This document shows positions 33,501 through 43,081 of a stretch of 44,152 nt of DNA, in pieces; position 1 is the first letter of the stretch, and the number at the start of each line of letters is the position of its first letter. This DNA is from Branchiostoma floridae (lineage: Eukaryota; Chordata; Leptocardii; Amphioxiformes; Branchiostomatidae): contig NC_049980.1 in the NCBI RefSeq assembly GCF_000003815.2, positions 4,467,690-4,511,841 of the forward strand. The letters are read 5' to 3'. A program made the position numbers and the translations under genes. The notes under the pieces are model-generated. The model made no database searches. It had not been told where the DNA came from and saw only the letters and a program-made list of their open reading frames with translations.

Positions 33501-35821
33501 GGAACAAATCAAAAACGTTCCTTGCGTTTGCATTAGCAATATAATGCAAAGCGACTAGTACAACAAACAGTTAGTAGTCTTACAGTCGCCTGCGTAGCAT
33601 TCGACCGATGATGATGATGATCAGTAGTCATTTTCTGTAAAAGAAGATCTTATGGATCCATTCTAAAACACGTAACGTTGCTTTTACAGCCAGTAACCTG
33701 TGCGATCCATCTCCGTGTCACGCCAACGCCACCTGCCGACTGATGGGGAGGACCTTCACGTGCACGTGCAACGTAGGGTTCGTCGGAGACGGCCGTGTCA
33801 CCTGCACAGGTTCGTCAATATCCATCAAAGCCTGTTTGTTATATATTAATTTGCAGTCTGACAGGTGCCGTTATTTTACATAAGCCGTATTAGGCTTAGG
33901 TCCCCATTGCACCCGAAACCAAGAATTTGTCCCGGCGTGCTGCCGGATACCGGGCGATACCCCTCGGTTTTCTTTTTTTAGTTTATTTGTTACCGGGTCC
34001 CGGGTTCATTTTGAGTTTGACTTAAATTCACAAAAATACTCTGGGAGCCGCAAGGTGTCCCACGAGGCCACGTAGTGGTCACGCCCGAAAGTGCACAAAA
34101 ATAACGGTCTTTGTACTGCCAGACAGTGCCCCTTTTTCCAATTGGGACGTAAGCCTTAGACATTTAGAATATGTTTGAGTGTTTTATAGTTTTATTACCA
34201 ATCTGAGAAGTCATTTGTATTCTTAATTTCCAGTTGTACAATTCCCTGCCCTGACGGCACGAGCGAACTGTGCGCTGTTGGAACGTAAAACTTAGACATT
34301 TGAAATATATTTGAGTGTTTTATATTCTTATTACCAATCTGAGAAGTCATTTGTATTCTTTATTTCCAGTTGTACAATGCCCTGCCCTGACGGCACCAAC
34401 AAACGGTGGGCTGTCTACAAACAGACGTCAGTACCAGGATCAGGTCACCTTCACCTGTAACACGGGGTACAACCTGGTCGGCCAAATCAGCCTTACCTGC
34501 CGTGTGGATGGTACCTGGAGTGCAAGTCCGCCAACATGCAACCGTGAGTTAACATTTTTATTACATATATAATTCGCACACGCACACATCTCCACCGAAT
34601 ACTTGTTGGTGTCTGTTATACTTTATCTTAAAATTATCCGAATTCAGATTGCCTTCATATATGTTATTGTTTATTGACGACAATAGATTTGACGATTAAA
34701 GCCCGTACCTAGATGCTAGGTTGGTAGGAAATGCTTTGGGTTTGTCACAATTTTTAACAGTATCAGCGTATTTATGTACAAGGAATATACATGTAACTCA
34801 GACTTATGAAATCATATGTATGAGTCGTATATGATTTGATATGAACAATGCGTTACATTTCTTCTACACATACACACTAGTATGCAAATTAACTTTTAGT
34901 TATCTTATATATGATCCACTGATTGACAAGCAGTATTATCATATTATATGGGCAAATATAACTGTGCCGACTGGTATTGCAAAAGGCCCAGTTTTTCACA
35001 TTTCTGTCAAACAATGTCGGTTCATGAGCTAGGTGCATAATTATGTTATTATGTGTTTATTCTCGAGTTTAACGGAGGGCGTTTCTTTCTGTACCTTCCA
35101 TTACAGCTATTCAATGCCCGGCTCAGACGGCACCAGCTAACGGAGCGATAAATCCTGCCGGACCGTACAACTACCAGGCCACAGTCACCTATACCTGTAA
35201 CAACGGATACGTACTGAATGGCGCCACTAGTGCCACGTGCCAAGCTGACGGAACATGGAGCAACCCTGTTCATACGTGCACACGTAAGATGGCTTCCATG
35301 TTGTTCTTCGAATGGTTACCGTAGTAAACAGACACTAGAGAGTAAAGAGATCAGTAGAAACTAGAAGCTCGCATAAAAGCGTGACCCTTATAGCCTGAGT
35401 ACCATCCTCCGTAGTGACCGCTGGCTCAATACTTTCGCAAGCAAACGTATTCAGCCAGCGGTCACTACGGAGGATGGTACTCAGGATATGACCCTTATGC
35501 ATGTATCTATGCCTATTATGTTTAGAATGCAGAAAACTTTCTGTAGTCTTAACATAATAGACGTGGGTCGAAAAACTTAGTTTTGTGTATGTTCAAAACA
35601 GAAATAAATTCCAGCAGCAACATTTTTATTGACCATTTCAGCCAGACAATGTCCGGTGCTGTCGGCCCCAGCTAACGGAGTGCGGACACCCACAACCGGA
35701 TCGAACTCCTACACGAACACGATATCGTTCACCTGTAACTCCGGATATCAACTAACCGGAACCTCTCCTCTAACATGCCAGGCTGACGGAACATGGAGCG
35801 ACAATGTTCCAACATGCACAC
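27452..35821 (+). CDS. Secreted vWA-EGF-sushi protein (7 exons visible, 3' end missing)
   Basis: Exons 27452-27506, 30964-30990, 32661-33236, 33690-33809, 34370-34543, 35107-35283 and 35642-35821 give about 436 codons. Every intron is phase 1, the hallmark of exon-shuffled extracellular modules. Order: signal peptide (MKVALGLFSAILAANLYLA), a short linker, a von Willebrand A domain with intact MIDAS (DSSES; T in HTFTGLG; D in LTDDD), one six-cysteine EGF-like domain, then three sushi/CCP domains with four cysteines and GTWS each. Proteins of this type act in extracellular matrix, cell adhesion or innate recognition. The order recalls the N-terminal part of SVEP1-type proteins; complement factor B has the reverse order and a protease domain not seen here. 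The last donor (35822) shows that the gene continues, but no further exon is visible before base 44152. Confidence 0.9.
27507..30963 (+). other. Intron 1 of the vWA-sushi gene
   Basis: 3.5 kb, AT-rich, no repeat family recognised apart from short C and A tracts near 30660-30680. Confidence 0.7.
30964..30990 (+). CDS. vWA-sushi gene exon 2 (27-nt microexon)
   Basis: Between ttttacag and gtgagt. Adds ASQIPAAL and one base. It is supported by exact phase agreement on both sides and good splice signals, but is too short for certainty. Confidence 0.7.
31779..32483. mobile_element. TACAGTCAAACC-ended element(s) in intron 2
   Basis: The left end TA|CAGTCAAACCGGCCC and right end GGGCAGGTTTGACTG|TA are inverted and TA-flanked (Tc1/mariner-like target). 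Just inside each end the same text occurs in the same direction (GAAAAAAGCGGTCGA..GGTCGCTGAGA), so this may instead be two parts of a ~110-bp MITE separated by about 570 bp of other DNA. The right end is 178 bp from the vWA exon. Confidence 0.65.
32661..33236 (+). CDS. vWA-sushi gene exon 3 (vWA domain)
   Basis: 576 nt after acceptor tgtctttag, ending AACG|gtgagt. A single exon carries the whole vWA domain: YPVDLVFLIDSSESFR (strand A and MIDAS DxSxS), RVGVVTYSNR, HTFTGLGLDHV, DFLIVLTDDDSEDDV, GITVFVVGVGEEADL and a closing RESICN. All metal-coordinating positions are present, so divalent-cation-dependent ligand binding is plausible. Confidence 0.95.
33690..33809 (+). CDS. vWA-sushi gene exon 4 (EGF-like domain)
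   Basis: 120 nt, phase 1-1. Six cysteines (LCDPSPCHANATC, then FTCTCNVGFVGDGRVTC) in EGF spacing. An NAT glycosylation site; no calcium-binding DxDE signature at the start. Confidence 0.93.
34148..34411. repeat. 136-bp tandem duplication making a truncated copy of the sushi-1 acceptor side
   Basis: Unit 1 (34148-34283) and unit 2 (from 34284) share CTTAGACATTT, TTTGAGTGTTTTATA, ACCAATCTGAGAAGTCATTT, the acceptor TTTCCAG and the exon start TTGTACAAT..CCCTGCCCTG. In unit 1 the first sushi cysteine codon TGC is TTC and the frame reaches TAG within 20 codons, so its acceptor at 34233 is a decoy. Confidence 0.9.
34370..34543 (+). CDS. vWA-sushi gene exon 5 (sushi domain 1)
   Basis: 174 nt, phase 1-1. 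VVQCPALTAPTNGG, DQVTFTCNTGYNLVG, ISLTCRVDGTWS, PPTC: the four cysteines and Trp of a CCP module. Confidence 0.95.
35107..35283 (+). CDS. vWA-sushi gene exon 6 (sushi domain 2)
   Basis: 177 nt, phase 1-1. IQCPAQTAPANGA, TYTCNNGYVLNG, ATCQADGTWS, HTC. Donor C|gtaaga. Confidence 0.95.
35384..35485. mobile_element. Short hairpin element with ~10-bp target duplication
   Basis: Perfect 33-bp arms (35394 CCTGAGTACCATCCTCCGTA... and its complement ending at 35485) around a loop of about 26 bases. TGACCCTTAT occurs just outside both ends (35382-35391 and 35489-35498). The duplication length resembles Mutator-like elements (9-10 bp). Lies between sushi exons 2 and 3. Confidence 0.8.
35642..35821 (+). 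CDS. vWA-sushi gene exon 7 (sushi domain 3)
   Basis: 180 nt, phase 1-1. RQCPVLSAPANGV, SFTCNSGYQLTG, LTCQADGTWS, PTC. Ends C|gtaagt, so at least one more exon is expected downstream. Close to sushi 2 (ADGTWS), suggesting duplication. Confidence 0.95.
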
Positions 35822-35839
35822 GTAAGTTATTGATAAAGA

Positions 35840-35964
35840 GACGTCACGTATCTTGCACGTAGCCAGTGTGACGTGGTTGTAATAGGTCGGACGTCACGTA
35901 TTTTACGTCCCATGTGACGTGAATTTAGTCCCATGTGACGTGAATTTAGGAAAAACGTCACGTA
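35840..35964. promoter_or_regulatory. Cluster of six GACGTCAC/GTGACGT motifs
   Basis: GACGTCACGTA at 35840 and 35890, AACGTCACGTA at 35954, and TGTGACGTG at 35866, 35913 and 35934: six CRE-like cores in 125 bp directly after the sushi-3 exon. Two lie in a 21-bp tandem repeat. Whether bZIP factors bind is unknown. Confidence 0.5.
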
Positions 35965-36004
35965 TATAGCTCCCATATTTTGAAACAAATATATGCCATA
36001 GACA

Positions 36005-36104
36005 NNNNNNNNNNNNNNNNNNNNNNNNNNNNNNNNNNNNNNNNNNNNNNNNNNNNNNNNNNNNNNNNNNNNNNNNNNNNNNNNNNNNNNNNNNNNNNNN
36101 NNNN
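36005..36104. other. Assembly gap (100 N)
   Basis: Run of N directly left of the 206-bp satellite. Confidence 1.
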
Positions 36105-37790
36105 TGAGCCTTCATTCGTATGTAGAAAAGTTACAAAGTAATTTTGGGTACTCAAAATCACTTTTTACCCTTTTGCCCACGGGGTTTTTACTATGATATT
36201 CAAGTGTTGAAAGTAACGCACATTTTGTTTGAAATTTCGGAAGTCCGATCGTAAGGGGTCGCTTTTTTGCGGTTACCGAAGGGTTCGCTTAGCGGTTAGC
36301 GGTTATCCCCTAGGTGAGCCTTCACTCGTATGTAGAAAAGTTACAAAGTAATTTAGGGTACTCAAATCACTTTTTACCTTTTGCCCACGGGTTTTACTAT
36401 GATATTCAAGTGTTGAAAGTAACGCACATTTTGTTTGAAATTTCGGAAGTCCGATCGTAAGGGGTCGCTTTTTTGCGGTTACCGAAGGGTTCGCTTAGCG
36501 GTTAGCGGTTATCCCCCAGGTGAGACTTCACTCGTATGTAGAAAAGTTACAAAGTAATTTAGGGTACTCAAATCACTTTTTACCTTTTGCCCACGGGTTT
36601 TACTATGATATTCAAGTGTTGAAAGTAACGCACATTTTGTTTGAAATTTCGGAAGTCCGATCGTAAGGGGTCGCTTTTTTGCGGTTACCGAAGGGTTCGC
36701 TTAGCGGTTAGCGGTTATCCCCCAGGTGAGCCTTCATTCGTATGTAGAAAAGTTACAAAGTAATTTTGGGTACTCAAATCACTTTTTACCTTTTGCCCAC
36801 GGGTTTTACTATGATATTCAAGTGTTGAAAGTAACGCACATTTTGTTTGAAATTTCGGAAGTCCGATCGTAAGGGGTCGCTTTTTTGCGGTTACCGAAGG
36901 GTTCGCTTAGCGGTTAGCGGTTATCCCCCAGTAGAGCCTTCATTCGTATGTAGNNNNNNNNNNNNNNNNNNNNNNNNNNNNNNNNNNNNNNNNNNNNNNN
37001 NNNNNNNNNNNNNNNNNNNNNNNNNNNNNNNNNNNNNNNNNNNNNNNNNNNNNNNNNNNNNNNNNNNNNNNNNNNNNNNNNNNNNNNNNNNNNNNNNNNN
37101 NNNNNNNNNNNNNNNNNNNNNNNNNNNNNNNNNNNNNNNNNNNNNNNNNNNNNNNNNNNNNNNNNNNNTTCAAGTATTAGGGACTCAATCACTTTTTACC
37201 TTTTGCCCACGGGTTTTACTATGATATTCAAGTGTTGAAAGTAACGCACATTTTGTTTGAAATTTCGGAAGTCCGATCGTAAGGGGTCGCTTTTTTGCGG
37301 TTACCGAAGGGTTCGCTTAGCGGTTAGCGGTTATCCCCCAGGTGAGCCTTCATTCGTATGTAGAAAAGTTACAAAGTAATTTAGGGTACTCAAATCACTT
37401 TTTACCTTTTGCCCACGGGTTTTACTTTGATATTCAAGTGTTGAAAGTAACGCACATTTTGTTTGAAATTTCGGAAGTCCGATCGTAAGGGGTCGCTTTT
37501 TTGCGGTTACCGAAGGGTTCGCTTAGCGGTTAGCGGTTATCCCCCAGGTGAGCCTTCATTCGTATGTAGAAAAGTTACAAAGTAATTTAGGGTACTCAAA
37601 TCACTTTTTACCTTTTGCCCACGGGTTTTACTATGATATTCAAGTGTTGAAAGTAACGCACATTTTGTTTGAAATTTCGGAAGTCTGATCGTAAGGGGTC
37701 GCTTTTTTGCGGTTACCGAAGGGTTCGCTTAGCGGTTAGCGGTTATCCCCCAGGTGAGCCTTCATTCGTATTTTCGGGTTTTACTATGAT
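36105..37790. repeat. 206-bp satellite, about 8 units
   Basis: The unit mark GGTGAG.CTTCA is at 36313, 36519, 36725, 36931 (variant), 37341, 37547 and 37753: 206 bp between neighbours and 410 bp across the gap. Copies are almost identical, so the array is young. Each unit contains CGCTTAGCGGTTAGCGGTTA, itself a short internal repeat. The array breaks off at about 37780 in unrelated sequence. It lies just after the last visible sushi exon. Confidence 0.95.
36954..37168. other. Assembly gap (215 N) inside the 206-bp satellite
   Basis: Phase of the units on both sides is compatible with about one hidden unit. Confidence 1.
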
Positions 37791-37799
37791 TTGCGTCTT

Positions 37800-38486
37800 A
37801 TATTCACGGATTACTTCGCAATTCGAACCGGAACCTTAAGGCCTCATACCGGACTTTTGTTGCCTCATTTTTAATAGTGCTTAAATATGCAACTTTAATG
37901 GGCGAAAATCCAATAAAGAAACAGCTCTACTGGAGATGTTTTAATTTCTATTGAAAAAGCACTTATTAAGTACTCAATAAAAAAATTCCCCAAAATCTGA
38001 CCGGTGGATCGATTTTAATAACATCTATAACTGCACATAAATACTATCCAGAAAGTGGGGCTTTCCTTCAGTGACCCGTTGACCACATTACTCAGGACAA
38101 ACAAACGTACATGTCCGAGAATCGCCCGAATGCCGAAACTTTTTCACCCGATCCTGTCAGAAATACACAACCTTTCATCTCAAATCCTTCGATATGACAT
38201 GGGAGCGATAAAAGGCAATTCATCGTCTACATAAACACACGATTTTGGGGCCCCATTCATATTTCGGAGGGAATACTTCTAAGTGCCCACCCGCGCAGTA
38301 ATACCGGAACGAGGCATTCAGTGCGGATTACAGATATCCGGTCAGATTTGAACTTTGACCCGAAACCTTGACCTGGCGTTTTCCTACGCGCCTGGAGCGA
38401 GCTTTGTGCGTATTCAAAGTGCGTTTCGAAGGTAGATATATTTATTACCTTTGCCAGAATGGCAAGGATATGTTTTAGGCTTGTAC

Positions 38487-38518
<32 letters not shown>

Positions 38519-39900
38519 TTCTGTCTTTCTGTCTGTCTGTGAACAGCATCACTCGAAAAGCGCCTTTGATTGATCCTGATGATATTTGGTAGGTGGATAT
38601 AGGGGTCGTAATCCCCATACTACTTCTCTTGCACTCGCATGTTCTAAGTTTATGACCTTTGTTATCCTTTGTCCTGCTCAGACTTTTCTTGTCAACCCTC
38701 CTAAGCTGGTTGTTTAATCGTTAGGCTCGACTGTTATGCAGCTGTGGAGTAGAATGGACTGGGGATGATCCTGGTTTTTGATGCAGAAAAACGTTAGGGG
38801 CTCAAGTCGCGCTTTTATGACACGTCACATCAATTATCTAAAACATAACTTTGTCTTTCCTTCACACAGTAACTCGCAAAAGAAAAACCCGTCAGATAAC
38901 CGTATGATAATCATACTGACTTACTTGATACTTGATAAGGTCTCTTCATCGTTGTGTTAAGTGGTCTGCATCAAGGCAACGTCTCTTGTGGACCATCCTG
39001 CGCCATTCCATGCAATTCTGGGCCGTCACTTCTACGTCTCTAAGATAATCATACGAACCCAGATTGTAATAGAATGTTACAACTTCCGCTGTCTATACGT
39101 GTCGCTCATCTTCTAAGGTTGTGCCCCTTTGTTAATAATGTCTATGGTTCTATTTTATTAATGAGGTTCAAACGTTGATTCAAAGAATAAAGCTTCTGCA
39201 ACTGTTAACATATGGATTGTAGTTTTACATGAATAGATTGATACTCTAAAGAGGGCGTCTTTTCAACTAAAAATAAACTTGGATTATAGCAGTTAGTAGG
39301 GATATCATCAGGTTGATTTGACTCTTCAGACAATAACGATGTTACCTGGTTTGGATATGTCTTCTCGTCATTGCAGAGTGGACCGTGAAACAGCATCAAG
39401 ATTGCTTCGCCAAGGGAGTGCATCCTATGGCAAGGACAAGAAAAGCGCCGCCCAACGGTTAAAATTATCATTGCAGGAAAACCCGCATCCGTCATGGTCA
39501 AAACTAACTTGGATGGTATCACATCAAACAGGCCATACAAGATCGATGCACAAAGTCTGGAAGACTGGTATCATTCACCAAGTTGACTACTACATGTACG
39601 GTCATGGCTACATGTTTAAAATTAATGATGTCGTCATCCATAAAACTTACCTGCCGTGGCCTTGCTGACATTGTATTTCTATGTCCCGTGAACAGCAGTA
39701 CAGAAGAGGTTGGTGCCCATCATAAGCTGTGGTGTTAGAAACTACTGCACGAGTCTCCCAACAAGACGATGTGTCAGCTCTGGCCCGTGGGTCTACCTGG
39801 ACAAGCTCAGCCAGTGGTGACCAGAACTGCATGCAAAGAGACAGAATAATCTTTGTGTACTATTCACAGCGTCACACCTGTCCCCGCGCGCCACAGACAG
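37800..39900. other. Intergenic or intronic stretch without recognised genes
   Basis: No sushi-type exon found. Includes a (TCTG)n tract and a 116-codon plus ORF near 39318 with no recognisable family. Confidence 0.5.
38440..38640 (+). repeat. Interspersed repeat with (TCTG)n microsatellite
   Basis: ACCTTTGCCAGAATGGCAAG, then (GTCT)n from about 38489 to 38541, then GAACAGCATCACTCGAAAAG and TTGATCCTGATGATATTTGG. This arrangement recurs in invertebrate genomes (recalled). Confidence 0.55.
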
Positions 39901-39928
39901 GTGGTCAGTTAACTCAATTTTGGAGGGT

Positions 39929-40015
39929 AACCAATCAGAGGAGTTATGCAAATGTACACGTATGCTAATGAGTGCAGGGGTATAAAAGGGAAAGATATTA
40001 TCACAAAAAAGGCGC
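39929..40015 (+). promoter_or_regulatory. CCAAT / octamer / TATA promoter-like cluster
   Basis: AACCAATCAG (39929-39938), octamer ATGCAAAT (39946-39953) and TATAAAAG (39981-39988) occur in the order and spacing of a TATA promoter, predicting a start near 40012-40018. The octamer plus CCAAT combination is best known from H2B histone promoters, but no histone ORF follows; the next ORF (40106-40321, 71 codons) is unrecognised. Confidence 0.45.
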
Positions 40016-40299
40016 ACAGTTTGACTTTGGGGAGGAAGATAAAAAGGTGGTTGGCAGAAACAGGCGAAAATTAAAGTCGGGTCAATTAGGGACAGTAGGA
40101 AGGGTATGAGGGTGTTGAGATATAAAGAAGAAGGTATCTTTACCCTAAACACCCAACCATCCTCTCTAATTTCTTATGGCTTGGGAAAGGTACTCGCCTC
40201 GCTCTCTGCTCAGGGATGGAGATCTTTGAGGTTGACACACATCCCCAACATATTTTCAGAATTTCGAGTTCCAAAGGCGCGAGGCGGCACAAGGAGGAC

Positions 40300-40580
40300 C
40301 ATGGAAATTTTGAAATCTTGACCCTCTAAAATGATATTTCCTGCATTCTGATGGGCAAATTTTGCTGGCAGACTAAGCTAACTTCAATGACATTTCTATT
40401 TGCAAAAAAAAGAAGATTTTTGAGGGTATATACCATATTTTTACCATGTCGATGACCGAAGCCGAAGGTGAAAGGAGTCGCAAGTGAGTTCCGGCGAAAT
40501 TTTGAAATCTTGATCCTCTGAAACGCAATTTCCTGTGTTTTGAAAGACTAAATTTATTGGTAGACTACGTTTCGACTTAC
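40300..40580. repeat. Degenerate ~193-bp direct repeat
   Basis: GAAATTTTGAAATCTTGACC at about 40302 and GAAATTTTGAAATCTTGATC at about 40495 begin similar stretches (..TTTCCTG.., ..AGACTA..). Confidence 0.6.
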
Positions 40581-40585
40581 GAAAT

Positions 40586-40800
40586 TTGGGAGGCCAGCTA
40601 CGATTTACGGGTAATTTTTAGGCTTAATTACGCTTTACGTGAAATTTTTAGGCTAGATTACGCCTTACGTGAAATACACTGGCTACGCTTTACGGTAAAT
40701 TTTCCATCCTCACTACGAATTACGTGAAATAATTAAATATAAAATAGCTTACCCTACGAATTACGGGAATTAAAAAGGCCTGCCCACGCCTTACGGAAAA
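40586..40800. repeat. Degenerate array of TACG(N)TTACG words
   Basis: At least seven units of the form (C)TACG(CTTT/AATT/CCTT)ACG followed by (T)GAAATTTTT or similar, spaced 25-45 bp. Not in phase with any ORF. Confidence 0.65.
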
Positions 40801-40852
40801 GAGCATGCAGACCCTCAGGAAGGTGGAAATCGGGTTCTTGGTCCCTTAGCAT

Positions 40853-40886
40853 AAGGAGCTTTTATCAAGATTGATAAAAGCTTCTT
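40853..40886. repeat. Hairpin related to that at 186-214
   Basis: AAGGAGCTTTTATCA (40853-40867) and TGATAAAAGCTTCTT (40872-40886) pair with one mismatch. Confidence 0.65.
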
Positions 40887-41113
40887 GCTTAGCAAGACAA
40901 CTTTCCCAGCCAGAGAAGGCCAATTGCTTATTATGCTCTTTTGTTCTTCAATCAATCACAAACAATACTAAACCAACAGACTGCAGCTGTATACATCAGA
41001 ACTGCACTGCTTCCCAATGTTGTGCTTTGTGGCTTAGGTGGTAAGGGTTTACGATTATGACTTACAATTCTAATTGTCTACAAGAGTATAAAGGGGTTGC
41101 ATTTCATTTGCTA

Positions 41114-41156
41114 ATCGACGTGCAGTCTGGTAACAGTTATTAGACTGCACGTCGAT
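41114..41156. repeat. Perfect 15-bp hairpin
   Basis: ATCGACGTGCAGTCT and AGACTGCACGTCGAT around a 13-base loop. Solitary; no T-tract or promoter nearby. Confidence 0.7.
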
Positions 41157-41549
41157 CATTAAACAGAAGGTCACTAGTCACAAACATGCGACTAAAATAT
41201 ATGATGCACAAAGTAAAGGTGTTTGTCTTTTAAATCCAGCTTAACTTAGAAATGTACCAGAAATATTTTACATGACATTGTGTTGTTCTGGTTAGAGTCT
41301 GTTGGAGGCTCTGTCTGTTGTGTTTACTAGTATTGTCAAATAATATACTCCACGATCCAATAAAGCCATTCTAGCTTTGTGCAAATCACTTTCAAAGTAA
41401 CATTTTCGTACTTCTAGCCCTGTATAGTCAATCAATTCAAATTGTTACAAATGGTATCTGTATTAATATTGTATCACACAATCGATTGACATAAATCAGC
41501 TAAAATAGATTACTCTGTGTAAAAGTATTAGTGAAAGGGCGTTTTACTA

Positions 41550-42932
41550 TCCACAGCCAAATGTCAGTATTAGCGACGGAATGCCCGTGGATTTCACCTC
41601 TACATATTGATGAAATCCACAGCCAACCAAATGTCAATATTAGCTGCAGAATGTCCGTGGATTTCATCACTACATACAGATGAAGTCCACAACCAAATGT
41701 CAGTATTGGCGACAGAATGCCCGTGGATTTCATCACTAAATACTGATGAAGTCCACAGCCAAATGTCAGTATTAGCGACAGAATGCCCGTGGATTTCATC
41801 ACTACATATTGATGAAGTCCACAGCCAAATGTCAGTATTAGCGGCGGAATGACCGTGGATTTCATCACTACATACTGATGAAGTCCACAGTTAGATGTCA
41901 GTATTAGCGACGGAATGCCCGTGGATTTCATCACTACATACTGATGATGTCCACAGCCAAATGTCAATATTAGCTGCAGAATGCCCGTGGATTTCATCAC
42001 TACATACAGATGAAGTCCACAACCAAATGTCAGTATTAGCGACAGAATGCCCGTGGATTTCATCACTACATACTGATGAAGTCCACAACCAAATGTCAGT
42101 ATTAGCGACAGAATGCCCGTGGATTTCATCACTACATACTGATGAAGTCCACAGTTAAATGTCAGTATTAGCGACGGAATGCCCGTGGATTTCATCAGTA
42201 CACAGCCAAATGTCAGTATTAGCGGCGGAATGCCCGTGGATTTCATCACTACATACTGATGAAGTCCACGGTTAAATGTCAGTATTAGCGACGGAATGTC
42301 CGTGGATTTCATCACTACATACTGATGAAGTCCACAGCTAAATGTCAGTATTAGCGACGGAATGCCCGTGGATTTCATCACTACATACTGATGAAGTCCA
42401 CAGCCAAATGTCAGTATTAGCGGCGGAATGCCCGTGGATTTCATCACTACATACTGATGAAGTCCACAGCCAAATGTCAGTATAAGCGACGGAATGCCCG
42501 TGGATTTCATCACTACATACTGATGAAGTCCACAGCTAAATGTCAGTATTAGCGACGGAATGCCCGTGGATTTCATCACTACATACTGAAGTAGTCAACA
42601 GCCAAATGTCAGTATTAGCGACGGAATGCCCGTGGATTTCATCACTACATACTGATGAAGTCCACAGCCAAATGTCAGTATTAGCGGCGGAATGCCCGTG
42701 GATTTCATCACTACATACTGATGAAGTCCACAGCCAAATGTCAGTATTAGCGACGGAATGCCCGTGGATTTCATCACTACATACTGATGAAGTCCACAGC
42801 CAAATGTCAGTATTAGCGACGGAATGCCCGTGGATTTCATCACTACATACTGATGAAGTCCACAGGCAAATGTCAGTATTAGCGGCGGAATGCCCGTGGA
42901 TTTCATCACTACATATCGATGAAATCCACAGC
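41550..42932. repeat. 66-bp hairpin minisatellite, 21 copies
   Basis: CCGTGGATTTCATCACTACA occurs 21 times at 66-bp spacing (few exceptions). In each unit GTGGATTTCATCA and TGATGAAGTCCAC form a 13-bp stem around an 8-base loop; the single T:G mismatch would be a G-U pair in plus-strand RNA. The first and last units have A instead of G and pair fully. Because 66 is divisible by 3, both strands are open for long stretches (22-residue units; up to 359 codons on the minus strand), which is a by-product of the period. Confidence 0.95.
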
Positions 42933-42959
42933 TGTGGAGTTCATCATCCTTCTACCGAT

Positions 42960-43081
42960 NNNNNNNNNNNNNNNNNNNNNNNNNNNNNNNNNNNNNNNNN
43001 NNNNNNNNNNNNNNNNNNNNNNNNNNNNNNNNNNNNNNNNNNNNNNNNNNNNNNNNNNNNNNNNNNNNNNNNNNNNNNNNN
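42960..43081. other. Assembly gap (122 N) between two satellites
   Basis: Run of N. Confidence 1.

Noticed and set aside
39318-39668. 116-codon plus-strand ORF
   Set aside because: An overlapping 111-codon ORF exists on the other strand and neither has a recognisable domain.
41500-42579. 359-codon minus-strand ORF (and long plus ORFs) in the 66-bp array
   Set aside because: Openness follows from a 66-bp period divisible by 3; both strands are open at once and there is no start context, domain or splice signal.
41550-42932. CRISPR-like array
   Set aside because: No unique spacers, a eukaryotic context and near-identical whole units: it is a minisatellite.
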